A stretch of DNA of 64,000 bases. Origin: Nocardioides sp. Root140. GTDB lineage: Bacteria; Actinomycetota; Actinomycetes; Propionibacteriales; Nocardioidaceae. Both the position numbers and the translations under genes were made by a program. Shown piece after piece: positions 49,537 through 57,234 of this stretch; the stretch's first letter is position 1; each line of letters opens with the position of its first letter. Below the pieces are notes generated by a model, which worked only from the letters and a program-made list of their open reading frames with translations, was not told the origin of the DNA and did not search any database. The DNA is taken from assembly GCF_001426745.1 (NCBI RefSeq), contig NZ_LMFI01000016.1, positions 1 to 64,000 on the forward strand, in the 5' to 3' direction.

Positions 49537-51188
49537 GACAGCTTCTTCGCGATGTCCGCGCGCAGCACGTGCTTCTGGATCTTCCCGGTCGCGGTCATCG
49601 GCATCGCCTGCACGATCTCGAGCCGCTCGGGCAGCTTCTGCGTGGCGACCTTGTGGTCCTTCAGGTGACCGACGACGTCGTCGAGGGTGATCTCGCCGTC
49701 GGGGTCGGCCGGGACGACGTACACGCAGACCTTCTCGCCGAGTCGTTCGTCGGGCATCCCGACCACGGCCACGTTGGCGATCTGGGGGTGGGCGAGGAGG
49801 TGGTCCTCGAGCTCGCGGGCACTGATGTTCATGCCGCCACGGATCACGATGTCCTTGAGTCGGCCGGTCACCCGCACGAAGCCGTCGGCGTCCATCCTGC
49901 CAAGGTCCCCGGAGCGGGAGAAGCCGTCGGACGTGAAGAGCGCCGCCGTCTCCTCGTCGTTGCGGAAGTACTCGATCATGTGACTGGGGCCCTTGTAGGC
50001 GATGTCCCCCTCGTCGCCCCGCGGGACCTCGTTGCCAGCGACGTCGACGACGTGGATGGCAGCACCCTCGAGGGCCGAGCCGTCGGAGGTCGCCGACCTC
50101 TCGGCGGGGTCATGGACGGTGCACATCGTGGTGAGGAAGTTCTCGGACCGGCCGTAGAGGCTCAGGGTCTGGCATCCGGCGAAGAGGGCGCCGGCCTTCT
50201 CGACCACGGAACCGGGGATCGGCGAACCCGCGCACACCCAGCGGCGCAGGCTGCTGGCGTCGTGCTTGTCGGCGTCGTAGGCGCCCATCAGCATCTGCAG
50301 GAACGGGGTGGCGGTGACCGCCGTGGTGCAGCCGTGCTGCTCAATCAGGCGCAGCGCCTCCACCGGGTCCCAGGCCTCCATGAGGCAGGACTGGGCTCCC
50401 GCCAGCAGGGGCAGGACGACGCTGGTGACCAACCCGGTGCTGTGAGTGATCGGCGACGGCCCGAACTGCACGTCGTCGGCGCTGTAGTCGAGGCTCTTCG
50501 CGATCGCCGCGGCGCTGGCCCGCAGCGTGTTGAAGGTGTGGAAGCAGCCCTTGGGGCGCGACGTCGTACCCGAGGTGTAGACGATCAGGAATCCGTCGTC
50601 GGGGTTGCTGTCGGGGCCGATCTCTGCCTCGAGGGCGTCGAGGTCACCGTCGGCGACCAGGCCGTCGAGGGGGGAGCCGAGCGCGGGGGCCAGGTCGGCG
50701 TCCGCCCGGGCGATGTACGTCGCACGCAGGTCGGGGCATTCCTTGGCCAGCTCGGCGAACATCTCGGCGTGATTGAAGCCGCGCACCTCGCCGCAGGTGA
50801 TCGCGACAGCAGCGCCCGAGTGCTGCAGCACGTAGCCGACCTCGTCGTCGCGGTAGATCGGCATGATCGGCACGACGATCGCGCCGATCCGGGAGAGTGC
50901 CGCGGCGACGACCGCGAACTCCGTCCAGTTCGGCAGCTGGACGCCGACCCGCTCGCCCTTCCGTACGCCGGCGCGGTGCAGGCCGGCGGCCAGGCGGAGG
51001 GCCCGCTCGCCGAACTCGCGGAACGTGAAGGAGCTGGTGCTGTCGAACACGAACGTGGAGTCGGGGCGCTCCTCGACCTGCTGTGCGACCAACGCGTTGA
51101 AGCTCGTCCGCTGCCAGAAGCCCGCTTCGTAGTAGGACGCGATCTCTTCATCCGTGTACCGATCGTGGACGTTCTTCAGGGCAGCCAT
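49533..51188 (-). CDS. AMP-forming CoA ligase, cyclohexanecarboxylate-CoA ligase-like
   Basis: The 551-residue ANL ligase has phosphate loop YTSGTTSRPKGCFHTFNT, SLYGRSENFLTT, RSGDLGRMDADGFVRVTGR and catalytic Lys in TATGKIQKHVLR. Its sequence is close to the paralogue at 38394 throughout, so both may accept similar acids. The N-terminus NVHDRYTDEEIASYY recalls alicyclic-acid ligases such as AliA. The ATG at 51188 follows AAGAGGAA. GGTCTGACC lies 60 bp upstream, as with its paralogue. It is coupled to a PucR regulator. Confidence 0.9.
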   Translation of the reverse strand: MAALKNVHDRYTDEEIASYYEAGFWQRTSFNALVAQQVEERPDSTFVFDSTSSFTFREFGERALRLAAGLHRAGVRKGERVGVQLPNWTEFAVVAAALSRIGAIVVPIMPIYRDDEVGYVLQHSGAAVAITCGEVRGFNHAEMFAELAKECPDLRATYIARADADLAPALGSPLDGLVADGDLDALEAEIGPDSNPDDGFLIVYTSGTTSRPKGCFHTFNTLRASAAAIAKSLDYSADDVQFGPSPITHSTGLVTSVVLPLLAGAQSCLMEAWDPVEALRLIEQHGCTTAVTATPFLQMLMGAYDADKHDASSLRRWVCAGSPIPGSVVEKAGALFAGCQTLSLYGRSENFLTTMCTVHDPAERSATSDGSALEGAAIHVVDVAGNEVPRGDEGDIAYKGPSHMIEYFRNDEETAALFTSDGFSRSGDLGRMDADGFVRVTGRLKDIVIRGGMNISARELEDHLLAHPQIANVAVVGMPDERLGEKVCVYVVPADPDGEITLDDVVGHLKDHKVATQKLPERLEIVQAMPMTATGKIQKHVLRADIAKKLS

Positions 51189-51247
51189 GACGTGTTCCTC
51201 TTTCGGGCCGGGGTGAGGTGACGATCACTCATGTCGCAGATTAGAAT

Positions 51248-51256
51248 GGTCTGACC
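51248..51256. promoter_or_regulatory. Putative FadR/GntR-type operator, ligase promoter
   Basis: GGTCTGACC in an AT-rich setting (TTAGAAT before, CTTTATG after) lies 60 bp upstream of the ligase start and immediately past the stop codon of the phosphatase gene. It matches the sites at 1904 and 40191. Confidence 0.55.
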
Positions 51257-51258
51257 CT

Positions 51259-51996
51259 TTATGCAAGGCTTTCGTCAGTTTCGAGCATCGCCGTACGGAA
51301 CTCCTCGATCTCCTCCGCGTTGATTCCGTGCGCGAGCAGCCACGCGACTGCTCCGCCCTCGGCATCGAGCCAGGCCAGGAAGCCGCGCATGTTCTCGGCT
51401 CTCGGCCGCTGGCCCTCCAGCCCGTCCTGGCCGAGCATCTCGGCGTAGAAGTCGATCCCGCCCAGGCGCTGCATGACCGGCTCCAGGCCGGCCTCGGTCA
51501 GCACGTAGTCGGCCACGACCTGTTCCGCGTCGACGCCGAGCACGGACAGGACGAGCGCCGCGACAGCGCCCGTGCGGTCCTTGCCGGCGGCGCAGTGGAA
51601 GAGCACCGGATGCGCACCGACGTCCATCACGCGGCGTACGGCCAGCACCACGGTCTCGGGCCGGTGCGTGAGGTAGGCGTGGTACTTCGCGTGCCAGGAC
51701 GACGCGCCCCCTGCGGAGAGCGGAATGCGGTGATGTTCCACGCCGTGGTCGGCCCACGACACCAGCTCGAGGTCGGCCTCCGCACGACGGCGCAGGTCAA
51801 CGACCGACCGCAGCCCGAGCGCACGCACTCCTTCACCGCCGGCGACGTCGGCGAAGCCCGGGTAGTCGCTGCGGAAGATACGGCCCCGCCGCACCTTCCG
51901 GCCGTCGGCGGCGACCAGCCCGCCCAGGTCCCGCACGTTGTGCGAACCCTCCACCGATCGGATGCGGTCCACGGGCAGTGACTCGGAAGCACTCAT
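51259..51996 (-). CDS. PtpB-like tyrosine/dual-specificity phosphatase family protein
   Basis: The 245-residue paralogue of the phosphatase at 17402 has P-loop HCAAGKDRTG, N-terminal HNVRDLGGL and the acidic FRSDYPG segment. The PtpB-like group hydrolyses phosphotyrosine, phosphoinositides or other phosphate esters. The ATG at 51996 is preferred; it has no strong ribosome site. It is upstream of, and in line with, a CoA-ligase gene with its own probable promoter. Presence of two such proteins in catabolic gene sets hints at a metabolic role. Confidence 0.85.
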   Translation of the reverse strand: MSASESLPVDRIRSVEGSHNVRDLGGLVAADGRKVRRGRIFRSDYPGFADVAGGEGVRALGLRSVVDLRRRAEADLELVSWADHGVEHHRIPLSAGGASSWHAKYHAYLTHRPETVVLAVRRVMDVGAHPVLFHCAAGKDRTGAVAALVLSVLGVDAEQVVADYVLTEAGLEPVMQRLGGIDFYAEMLGQDGLEGQRPRAENMRGFLAWLDAEGGAVAWLLAHGINAEEIEEFRTAMLETDESLA

Positions 51997-52219
51997 GCCC
52001 GCATGCTCGACGGCCCGGGACAGCCGCCACAACCGTCGGCTTCCGGGCCGGTGTCGGTCGCCACAGCGGCACGGCTCATCAGGCCTCGAGGCGACCCCGA
52101 CACAGAAGATTCCGGGAGAGTCCCAGTCAGCGGCGGGATTGCGTCATGATCGGTTCCACCTATTACGCTCACTGGAGCCGTCTAGACCTATCGGCTCACT
52201 CGACTATGGGACTGCCTAC

Positions 52220-53185
52220 ATGCCTGACGTGTTCACCACCGCCGCGCTCGCGGTCCTCTTCGTCTCCTTCGGAGTGGGCATCGTCGTCGGCCTGACCGGC
52301 ATGGGCGGCGGCGCCCTGATGACACCCGCCCTGATCTTCCTGGGCATCAACCCGACTGCTGCGGTCGCCAACGACCTGGTCAGCGCGTCGGTGACCAAGT
52401 CCGTCGGTGCCGGAGTGCACTGGCGCCACGGGAGCCCGAACCTCAAGCTCGCGGCCTACCTCATCATCGGGTCGGTGCCGTTCGCCTTCGCCGGGGCGTT
52501 CATCATCGACCACTTCGGCGCGGCCCACGAGCAGGAGGAGTTCGTCAAGACCGCGATCGGCTGCGCACTGCTCTTCACCGCGGCGACGTACACCTTCCGG
52601 ATGTACATCCAGCTGCGCCAGGTCACCAGTGGCAACGAGGCTCCGTCCGAGCAGATCGAGATCAAGCCGGTCCCGACACTGCTGGTCGGCATGTTCGGCG
52701 GCCTGCTGGTCGGCATCACCTCGGTCGGCTCCGGTTCCCTGATCATGGTGGCGCTGCTGCTGCTCTACCCGACGCTGAGCGCGGTGAAGCTGGTCGGCAC
52801 CGACCTGGTGCAGGCGGTCCCGCTGGTGCTGGCCGCGGCGATCGGCCACGTGCTGGTCTCCGGGGTCGACTGGGAGATCCTGATCCCGCTGCTGATCGGC
52901 GGCATCCCCGGCACCTTCCTCGGCGCCCGCATCGCCCACTGGGTCAGCCAGTCGGTGATCCGGCGCGGCATCGTGATCGTGCTGAGCCTGACCGGGCTCA
53001 AGCTGCTCGGCGTCTCTCCGGAGCTGGTCGGCATCATCGGTGCCGCCCTCCTTCTGCTCGGTCCGCTGGCCTGGGGCTTCGTGCGCCAGACCCGCGGACT
53101 GCCGGCGTTCGACAACAACTCCGGCGCCTGGCGTGTGCCGGACACCACAGCCCAAACCACCACCAAGCCCACAAACCGCGACTGA
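52220..53185 (+). CDS. TauE/SafE-family membrane permease
   Basis: The 321-residue integral membrane protein has about eight hydrophobic segments and the two family repeats: GLTGMGGGALMTPALIFLGINP (split near residue 30) and LVGITSVGSGSLIMVALLLLYP (near 170). TauE/SafE proteins move sulfite, sulfonates or related anions across the membrane. The ATG at 52220 has no obvious ribosome site. It is 67 bp upstream of cysD, so it probably supplies or exports a sulfur oxyanion in the sulfate-activation operon. The 223-bp gap before it shows nothing else I can name. Confidence 0.87.
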   Translation: MPDVFTTAALAVLFVSFGVGIVVGLTGMGGGALMTPALIFLGINPTAAVANDLVSASVTKSVGAGVHWRHGSPNLKLAAYLIIGSVPFAFAGAFIIDHFGAAHEQEEFVKTAIGCALLFTAATYTFRMYIQLRQVTSGNEAPSEQIEIKPVPTLLVGMFGGLLVGITSVGSGSLIMVALLLLYPTLSAVKLVGTDLVQAVPLVLAAAIGHVLVSGVDWEILIPLLIGGIPGTFLGARIAHWVSQSVIRRGIVIVLSLTGLKLLGVSPELVGIIGAALLLLGPLAWGFVRQTRGLPAFDNNSGAWRVPDTTAQTTTKPTNRD

Positions 53186-53252
53186 AAGAGACTCGCGCGC
53201 AGCAGACCGATACGATGACGGCTGCTGTTCCAAGAGGAGAGGTCCCAAACAA

Positions 53253-54182
53253 ATGGCAGAGCCGGTCAAGGCCGCGACTCACGCCGACTACCAGCTGAGT
53301 CAGCTCGACCAGCTGGAGGCGGAGTCCATCCACATCTTCCGGGAGGTGGCGTCGGAGTTCGAGAAGCCGGTGCTGATGTTCTCCGGGGGCAAGGACTCGA
53401 TCGTCATGCTCCGCCTGGCGGAGAAGGCGTTCTACCCCGCGAAGATCCCGTTCCCGATGCTTCAGGTCGACACGGGGTTCGACTTCCCCGAGGTGCTGGC
53501 CACCCGTGACAACTGGGTGAACCGCCTGGGTGTGCGCATGGTGGTCGCCAGCGTCGACGACGCGATCAAGAACGGCGTCATCGTCGACGACGGCAAGACC
53601 AGCCGCAACCGCATGCAGATCGGCACCCTGCTCAACGCCATCGAGGAGGAGGGCTTCACTGCCGCCTTCGGTGGTGGCCGCCGTGACGAGGAGAAGGCCC
53701 GCGCCAAGGAGCGCGTCTACTCCCACCGTGACGAGTTCGGCCAGTGGGACCCCAAGATGCAGCGCCCCGAGCTGTGGAGCCTCTACAACGGCCGCATCCA
53801 CGAGGGCGAGCACATGCGGATCTTCCCGCTGTCCAACTGGACCGAGCTCGACATCTGGCACTACATCGACCGCGAGCAGATCGAGATCCCGTCGATCTAC
53901 TTCTCGCACCAGCGCCAGGTCATCGAGCGCGACGGCATGCTGCTCTCCGCGAGCGACGCCGTACAGCCGAAGGGCAACGAGACGATCGTCGAGAAGACGG
54001 TCCGCTTCCGCACCGTCGGCGACATGACGCTGACCGGTTGCGTGGAGTCCCCCGCGGCGACGACCGCCGAGATCATCGACGAGATCGCCATCGCCCGGGT
54101 CACCGAGCGTGGCGCCACCCGTGGTGACGACCGCTTCTCCGAGGCAGCCATGGAAGACCGCAAGAAGGAAGGTTACTTCTGA
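53253..54182 (+). CDS. cysD: Sulfate adenylyltransferase subunit 2
   Basis: The 309-residue N-type ATP pyrophosphatase has the PP-loop SGGKDS near residue 44, DTGFDFPE, FGGGRRDEEKARAKER and a C-terminal RKKEGYF. With CysN it makes adenosine 5'-phosphosulfate from ATP and sulfate in the cytoplasm, the first step of sulfate assimilation. GAGGAGAGG precedes the ATG at 53253. Its stop overlaps cysN's start (TGATG). Protein length matches the family norm. Confidence 0.97.
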   Translation: MAEPVKAATHADYQLSQLDQLEAESIHIFREVASEFEKPVLMFSGGKDSIVMLRLAEKAFYPAKIPFPMLQVDTGFDFPEVLATRDNWVNRLGVRMVVASVDDAIKNGVIVDDGKTSRNRMQIGTLLNAIEEEGFTAAFGGGRRDEEKARAKERVYSHRDEFGQWDPKMQRPELWSLYNGRIHEGEHMRIFPLSNWTELDIWHYIDREQIEIPSIYFSHQRQVIERDGMLLSASDAVQPKGNETIVEKTVRFRTVGDMTLTGCVESPAATTAEIIDEIAIARVTERGATRGDDRFSEAAMEDRKKEGYF

Positions 54183-55471
54183 TGGCCGAGCAGACCACCA
54201 GTCACGCGATCAACCCCGACATGGACCTGCTGAGGTTCGCCACCGCCGGTTCGGTCGACGACGGCAAGTCGACCCTGATCGGTCGCCTGCTGCTGGACTC
54301 GAAGTCGATCTTCGAGGACCAGCTCGAGGCGGTGGAGTCCACCAGCCAGTCCAAGGGCTACGACTACACCGACCTGGCGCTGCTGACCGACGGACTGCGT
54401 TCCGAGCGCGAGCAGGGCATCACCATCGATGTCGCCTACCGCTACTTCGCGACGCCGAACCGCAAGTTCATCATCGCCGACACCCCCGGCCACGTGCAGT
54501 ACACCCGCAACATGGTCACCGGTGCCTCCACCGCCGACCTGGGCCTGGTGCTGGTCGATGCCCGTCAGGGCCTCACCGAGCAGTCGCGCCGCCACGCGGT
54601 GATCCTCTCCCTGCTGCGGGTGCCGCACCTCGTGCTCGCGGTGAACAAGATGGACCTGGTCGACTTCGACGAGGAGATCTACGAGAAGATCCACAAGGAG
54701 TTCACCTCCTTCGCGACCAAGCTGAACATCCCCGACCTGGAGATCATCCCGATCTCGGCGTTGCAGGGCGACAACGTGGTGACCCGCTCCGAGAAGATGC
54801 CGTGGTACTCCGGTCCCACGCTCATGCACCACCTCGAGCACGTCCACGTCGCCTCCGACCGCGACCTGGTCGACGTCCGCTTCCCCGTGCAGTACGTCGT
54901 ACGCCCCAAGTCCGACGACTTCCACGACTACCGCGGGTACGCCGGCATGGTCGCCGGCGGCGTGCTGAAGAAGGGCGACGAGGTCGTCGTGCTCCCCTCG
55001 GGGATGACCTCGAAGATCGCGGCCATCGACCTCTTCGACACCGAGATCGACCAGGCCTTCCCGCCGATGTCGGTCACCGTGCGCCTCGAGGACGACGTCG
55101 ACGTCTCACGCGGCGACATGATCGCCCGGGTCAACAACGCACCCAAGCCCTCCCAGGACATCGACGCGATGGTCTGCTGGATGACCAACGAGCCCCTGCG
55201 CCCCCGCCAGAAGCTCGCCATCAAGCACACCACCCGCACCGGCCGCGCCATGGTCAAGGACGTCCAGTACCGCCTCGACGTCAACACCCTGCACCGCGAC
55301 CAGGACACCAAGGAGCTCGGACTCAACGAGATCGGCCGCGTCCAGCTGCGCACCACCGTGCCACTGCTGTGCGACCCCTACTCCAAGAACCGCGCCACCG
55401 GCTCGTTCATCCTCATCGACGAGGCCACCGGCGTCACCGTCGGCGCCGGCATGATCAACAACGCCAGCTGA
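54182..55471 (+). CDS. cysN: Sulfate adenylyltransferase subunit 1 (GTPase)
   Basis: The 429-residue translation-factor-type GTPase has P-loop GSVDDGKSTL, switch II DTPGHVQYTRN and NKMD. A CysN-type C-terminal barrel ends in SFILIDEATGVTVGAGMI. GTP hydrolysis drives APS formation by CysD. No C-terminal APS-kinase (CysC) domain is fused, as seen in some actinobacteria, and no cysC, cysH or sulfite reductase gene is in the window. A strong intrinsic terminator 77 bp downstream closes the operon. Confidence 0.96.
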   Translation: MAEQTTSHAINPDMDLLRFATAGSVDDGKSTLIGRLLLDSKSIFEDQLEAVESTSQSKGYDYTDLALLTDGLRSEREQGITIDVAYRYFATPNRKFIIADTPGHVQYTRNMVTGASTADLGLVLVDARQGLTEQSRRHAVILSLLRVPHLVLAVNKMDLVDFDEEIYEKIHKEFTSFATKLNIPDLEIIPISALQGDNVVTRSEKMPWYSGPTLMHHLEHVHVASDRDLVDVRFPVQYVVRPKSDDFHDYRGYAGMVAGGVLKKGDEVVVLPSGMTSKIAAIDLFDTEIDQAFPPMSVTVRLEDDVDVSRGDMIARVNNAPKPSQDIDAMVCWMTNEPLRPRQKLAIKHTTRTGRAMVKDVQYRLDVNTLHRDQDTKELGLNEIGRVQLRTTVPLLCDPYSKNRATGSFILIDEATGVTVGAGMINNAS

Positions 55472-55503
55472 AATCGCTGGTTGCGGTTCGCCGCGACCCG
55501 CGC

Positions 55504-55540
55504 TGGTTGAGGAGGTCGCTCTGCGACCGTCTCGAAACCA
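55504..55540. repeat. REP-like palindromic element (variant)
   Basis: The core GGTCGC-TCT-GCGACC (55514-55528) is flanked by GGTTGAG on the left and CTCGAAACC on the right. This is the same outer pattern (GGTxGAG...TCGAxACC) as the elements at 45072 and 63055. It sits 33 bp past cysN, just ahead of its terminator. Confidence 0.75.
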
Positions 55541-55547
55541 AGGCACC

Positions 55548-55585
55548 AGAGACCCGCTCGCCCCGTGAGGGACGAGCGGGTCTCT
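55548..55585 (+). terminator. Intrinsic terminator of the cysDN operon
   Basis: AGAGACCCGCTCG (55548-55560) and CGAGCGGGTCTCT (55573-55585) form a perfect 13-bp stem with a 12-base loop, followed by GCTTT. Confidence 0.85.
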
Positions 55586-55594
55586 GCTTTCCAC

Positions 55595-55632
55595 CGACCC
55601 GTCGCCAGTTCCGATCGACCCGTCGCCAGTTC
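55595..55632. repeat. 17-bp direct repeat, two copies
   Basis: CGACCCGTCGCCAGTTC occurs at 55595-55611 and 55616-55632, with a period of 21 bases, between the cysDN terminator and the inverted repeat at 55647. Function unknown. Confidence 0.85.
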
Positions 55633-55646
55633 GGGCTGCGCCGAGT

Positions 55647-55735
55647 GGACCGTGCAACATGCAGTTCGGCCTTCTCGTCGTACGACGCACGCTCACCGGC
55701 GTACGGCGCGTCGCGAACTGCATGTTCAACGGTCC
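55647..55735. repeat. 22-bp imperfect inverted repeat with 45-base loop
   Basis: The 22-base arms at 55647-55668 and 55714-55735 match at 20 positions; both contain the GAACTGCATGTT core or its complement. The loop holds a GTCGTACGAC palindrome. It lies between the 3' ends of cysN and mftF. It may act as a terminator for mftF or be a mobile non-autonomous repeat. Confidence 0.8.
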
Positions 55736-55755
55736 GCTTCGACGGCCTGGTTGCC

Positions 55756-57234
55756 TCAGCGCGTGAGCCTCGGCAGCAACGCCCGGGCCGACCGCGCCCG
55801 GAACGCTCCCGACCAGACCCCGGCGCCGTAGGCCAGGTCGTCGAGGCGCCGCGCCACCAGAAAGTTCACGGGGTCCAGGTCGGGTCGGGTACGCCGCCAC
55901 TCGTGGGCCGCATCCGCGACAGCGGCCACCGCGACGACACGACGGACCCGCGACGACACCAGTGCCGCGGGAAGCACGACGGGCCACCAGTGACGCAGGG
56001 CCAGCGCGCCGACCTGCTGGAGCGAGGACGACGCCCCGTCGTACGACAGTCGGGCGGCGAGCTGCGTGGTGGCCGGCCAAGCGATGCCCTGCCCGGTCGT
56101 GGGGCGGCACCGCTGCACGAGGCGGCCGGCGGCGAGCGCCCAGACGGCTCCGGCGACGGGCAGGCTCCAGCGGCGTTGGGCGACCACGGCCGCGGCGAAC
56201 GCCACCGTCCATGGGGTGAAGACCGCGGGCGCTACGGCGGGTCCGTGGCGCTCGGCCAAGGGCGCCGCGCTCGTGCCGTAGACCGCCTTGCGGACCAGCC
56301 AGGAACGGGGAGAGACCCGGTGCTCGTGCTGCACCGAGACCCCCGGCTCGTAGCGGACCCGGTGGCCCGACGAGGCGAGCCGCCAGACCAGGTCGACGTC
56401 CTCCCCGACCCGCATCTCCTCGGAGAATCCGTCACAGGCCGCCAGCGCAGTCCGTCGTACGACGACACACGCGCTGGGCAGCCATGCCACTCGGCTCATC
56501 GGTCGCACCAGCGCGGGGTCCGGGCCACGGTCGAGGGACGACATCGCCGCCTCGTAGCGATCCAGCACGTCGACCGTGCCGCGCGATCGAGCCGTCTCGG
56601 ACTGCAGTCCCAGGATCCGCGGCGCGACCAACGCCAACCCGGGATCGGCGAAGTGGCGCAGCAGCACGTCGAACGTCCCGGGATCGGGCACCACATCGGA
56701 GTCGACGAACGCGACGTACGGCGTACGGCTCGCCGCGAACCCACGGTTCCGCGCGGCAGCCGGGCCCACGTTCACCGACAACGCCACGACCTCGGCGCCG
56801 TGCTTCTTCGCCGTGGCTGCCACCAGGTCGGGCCGCTTCGAGGCGTCGTCCACCACCAGGACGTGTACGTCGCGGGGCAGGGCGCCGAGCAGGCGGTCGA
56901 GCTGTCGGGGGCGATCGCGCACCGGCACCACGACCGACAGCTCGTCCAGGGAAGGAGTGGGCAGCGTCGCCGCGACCGGGTCCATCATGCCCGCGTCGAG
57001 GAGCCGCTCAGCCAGTACGGCGGTCACGGACGACACTGCGAGCTCATCCCCGTCGAGCAAGGTCACCGCCTTCGCGGACAACCGCATCAGTCGACCGGGG
57101 CTGCCACCGACCAGGACGCGTCCGCCGTCGTACTGCCGGACGTGGGGGTTCATCCGCAATCGTGCGCCCTCGGGGAGAAGCGGCGGGCGCGGCACTCGCT
57201 GCGGCGCGGCCAAGGTCGGCGGCACCGGGCTCAC
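55756..57234 (-). CDS. mftF: Mycofactocin glycosyltransferase
   Basis: The 492-residue family-2 glycosyltransferase has an N-terminal region (about 20-90) typical of MftF. The catalytic domain has VVVPVRDRPRQLDRLL, DSDVVPDP (metal-binding DxD) and a GEDVDLVWR motif. Hydrophobic C-terminal segments suggest membrane association. In the known pathway MftF adds beta-1,4-glucose units to premycofactocin. The GTG at 57234 overlaps the stop of the SDR gene (GTGA); ATG further in (MNPHV) is the alternative. It is the last gene of the mft operon. Confidence 0.9.
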   Translation of the reverse strand: MSPVPPTLAAPQRVPRPPLLPEGARLRMNPHVRQYDGGRVLVGGSPGRLMRLSAKAVTLLDGDELAVSSVTAVLAERLLDAGMMDPVAATLPTPSLDELSVVVPVRDRPRQLDRLLGALPRDVHVLVVDDASKRPDLVAATAKKHGAEVVALSVNVGPAAARNRGFAASRTPYVAFVDSDVVPDPGTFDVLLRHFADPGLALVAPRILGLQSETARSRGTVDVLDRYEAAMSSLDRGPDPALVRPMSRVAWLPSACVVVRRTALAACDGFSEEMRVGEDVDLVWRLASSGHRVRYEPGVSVQHEHRVSPRSWLVRKAVYGTSAAPLAERHGPAVAPAVFTPWTVAFAAAVVAQRRWSLPVAGAVWALAAGRLVQRCRPTTGQGIAWPATTQLAARLSYDGASSSLQQVGALALRHWWPVVLPAALVSSRVRRVVAVAAVADAAHEWRRTRPDLDPVNFLVARRLDDLAYGAGVWSGAFRARSARALLPRLTR

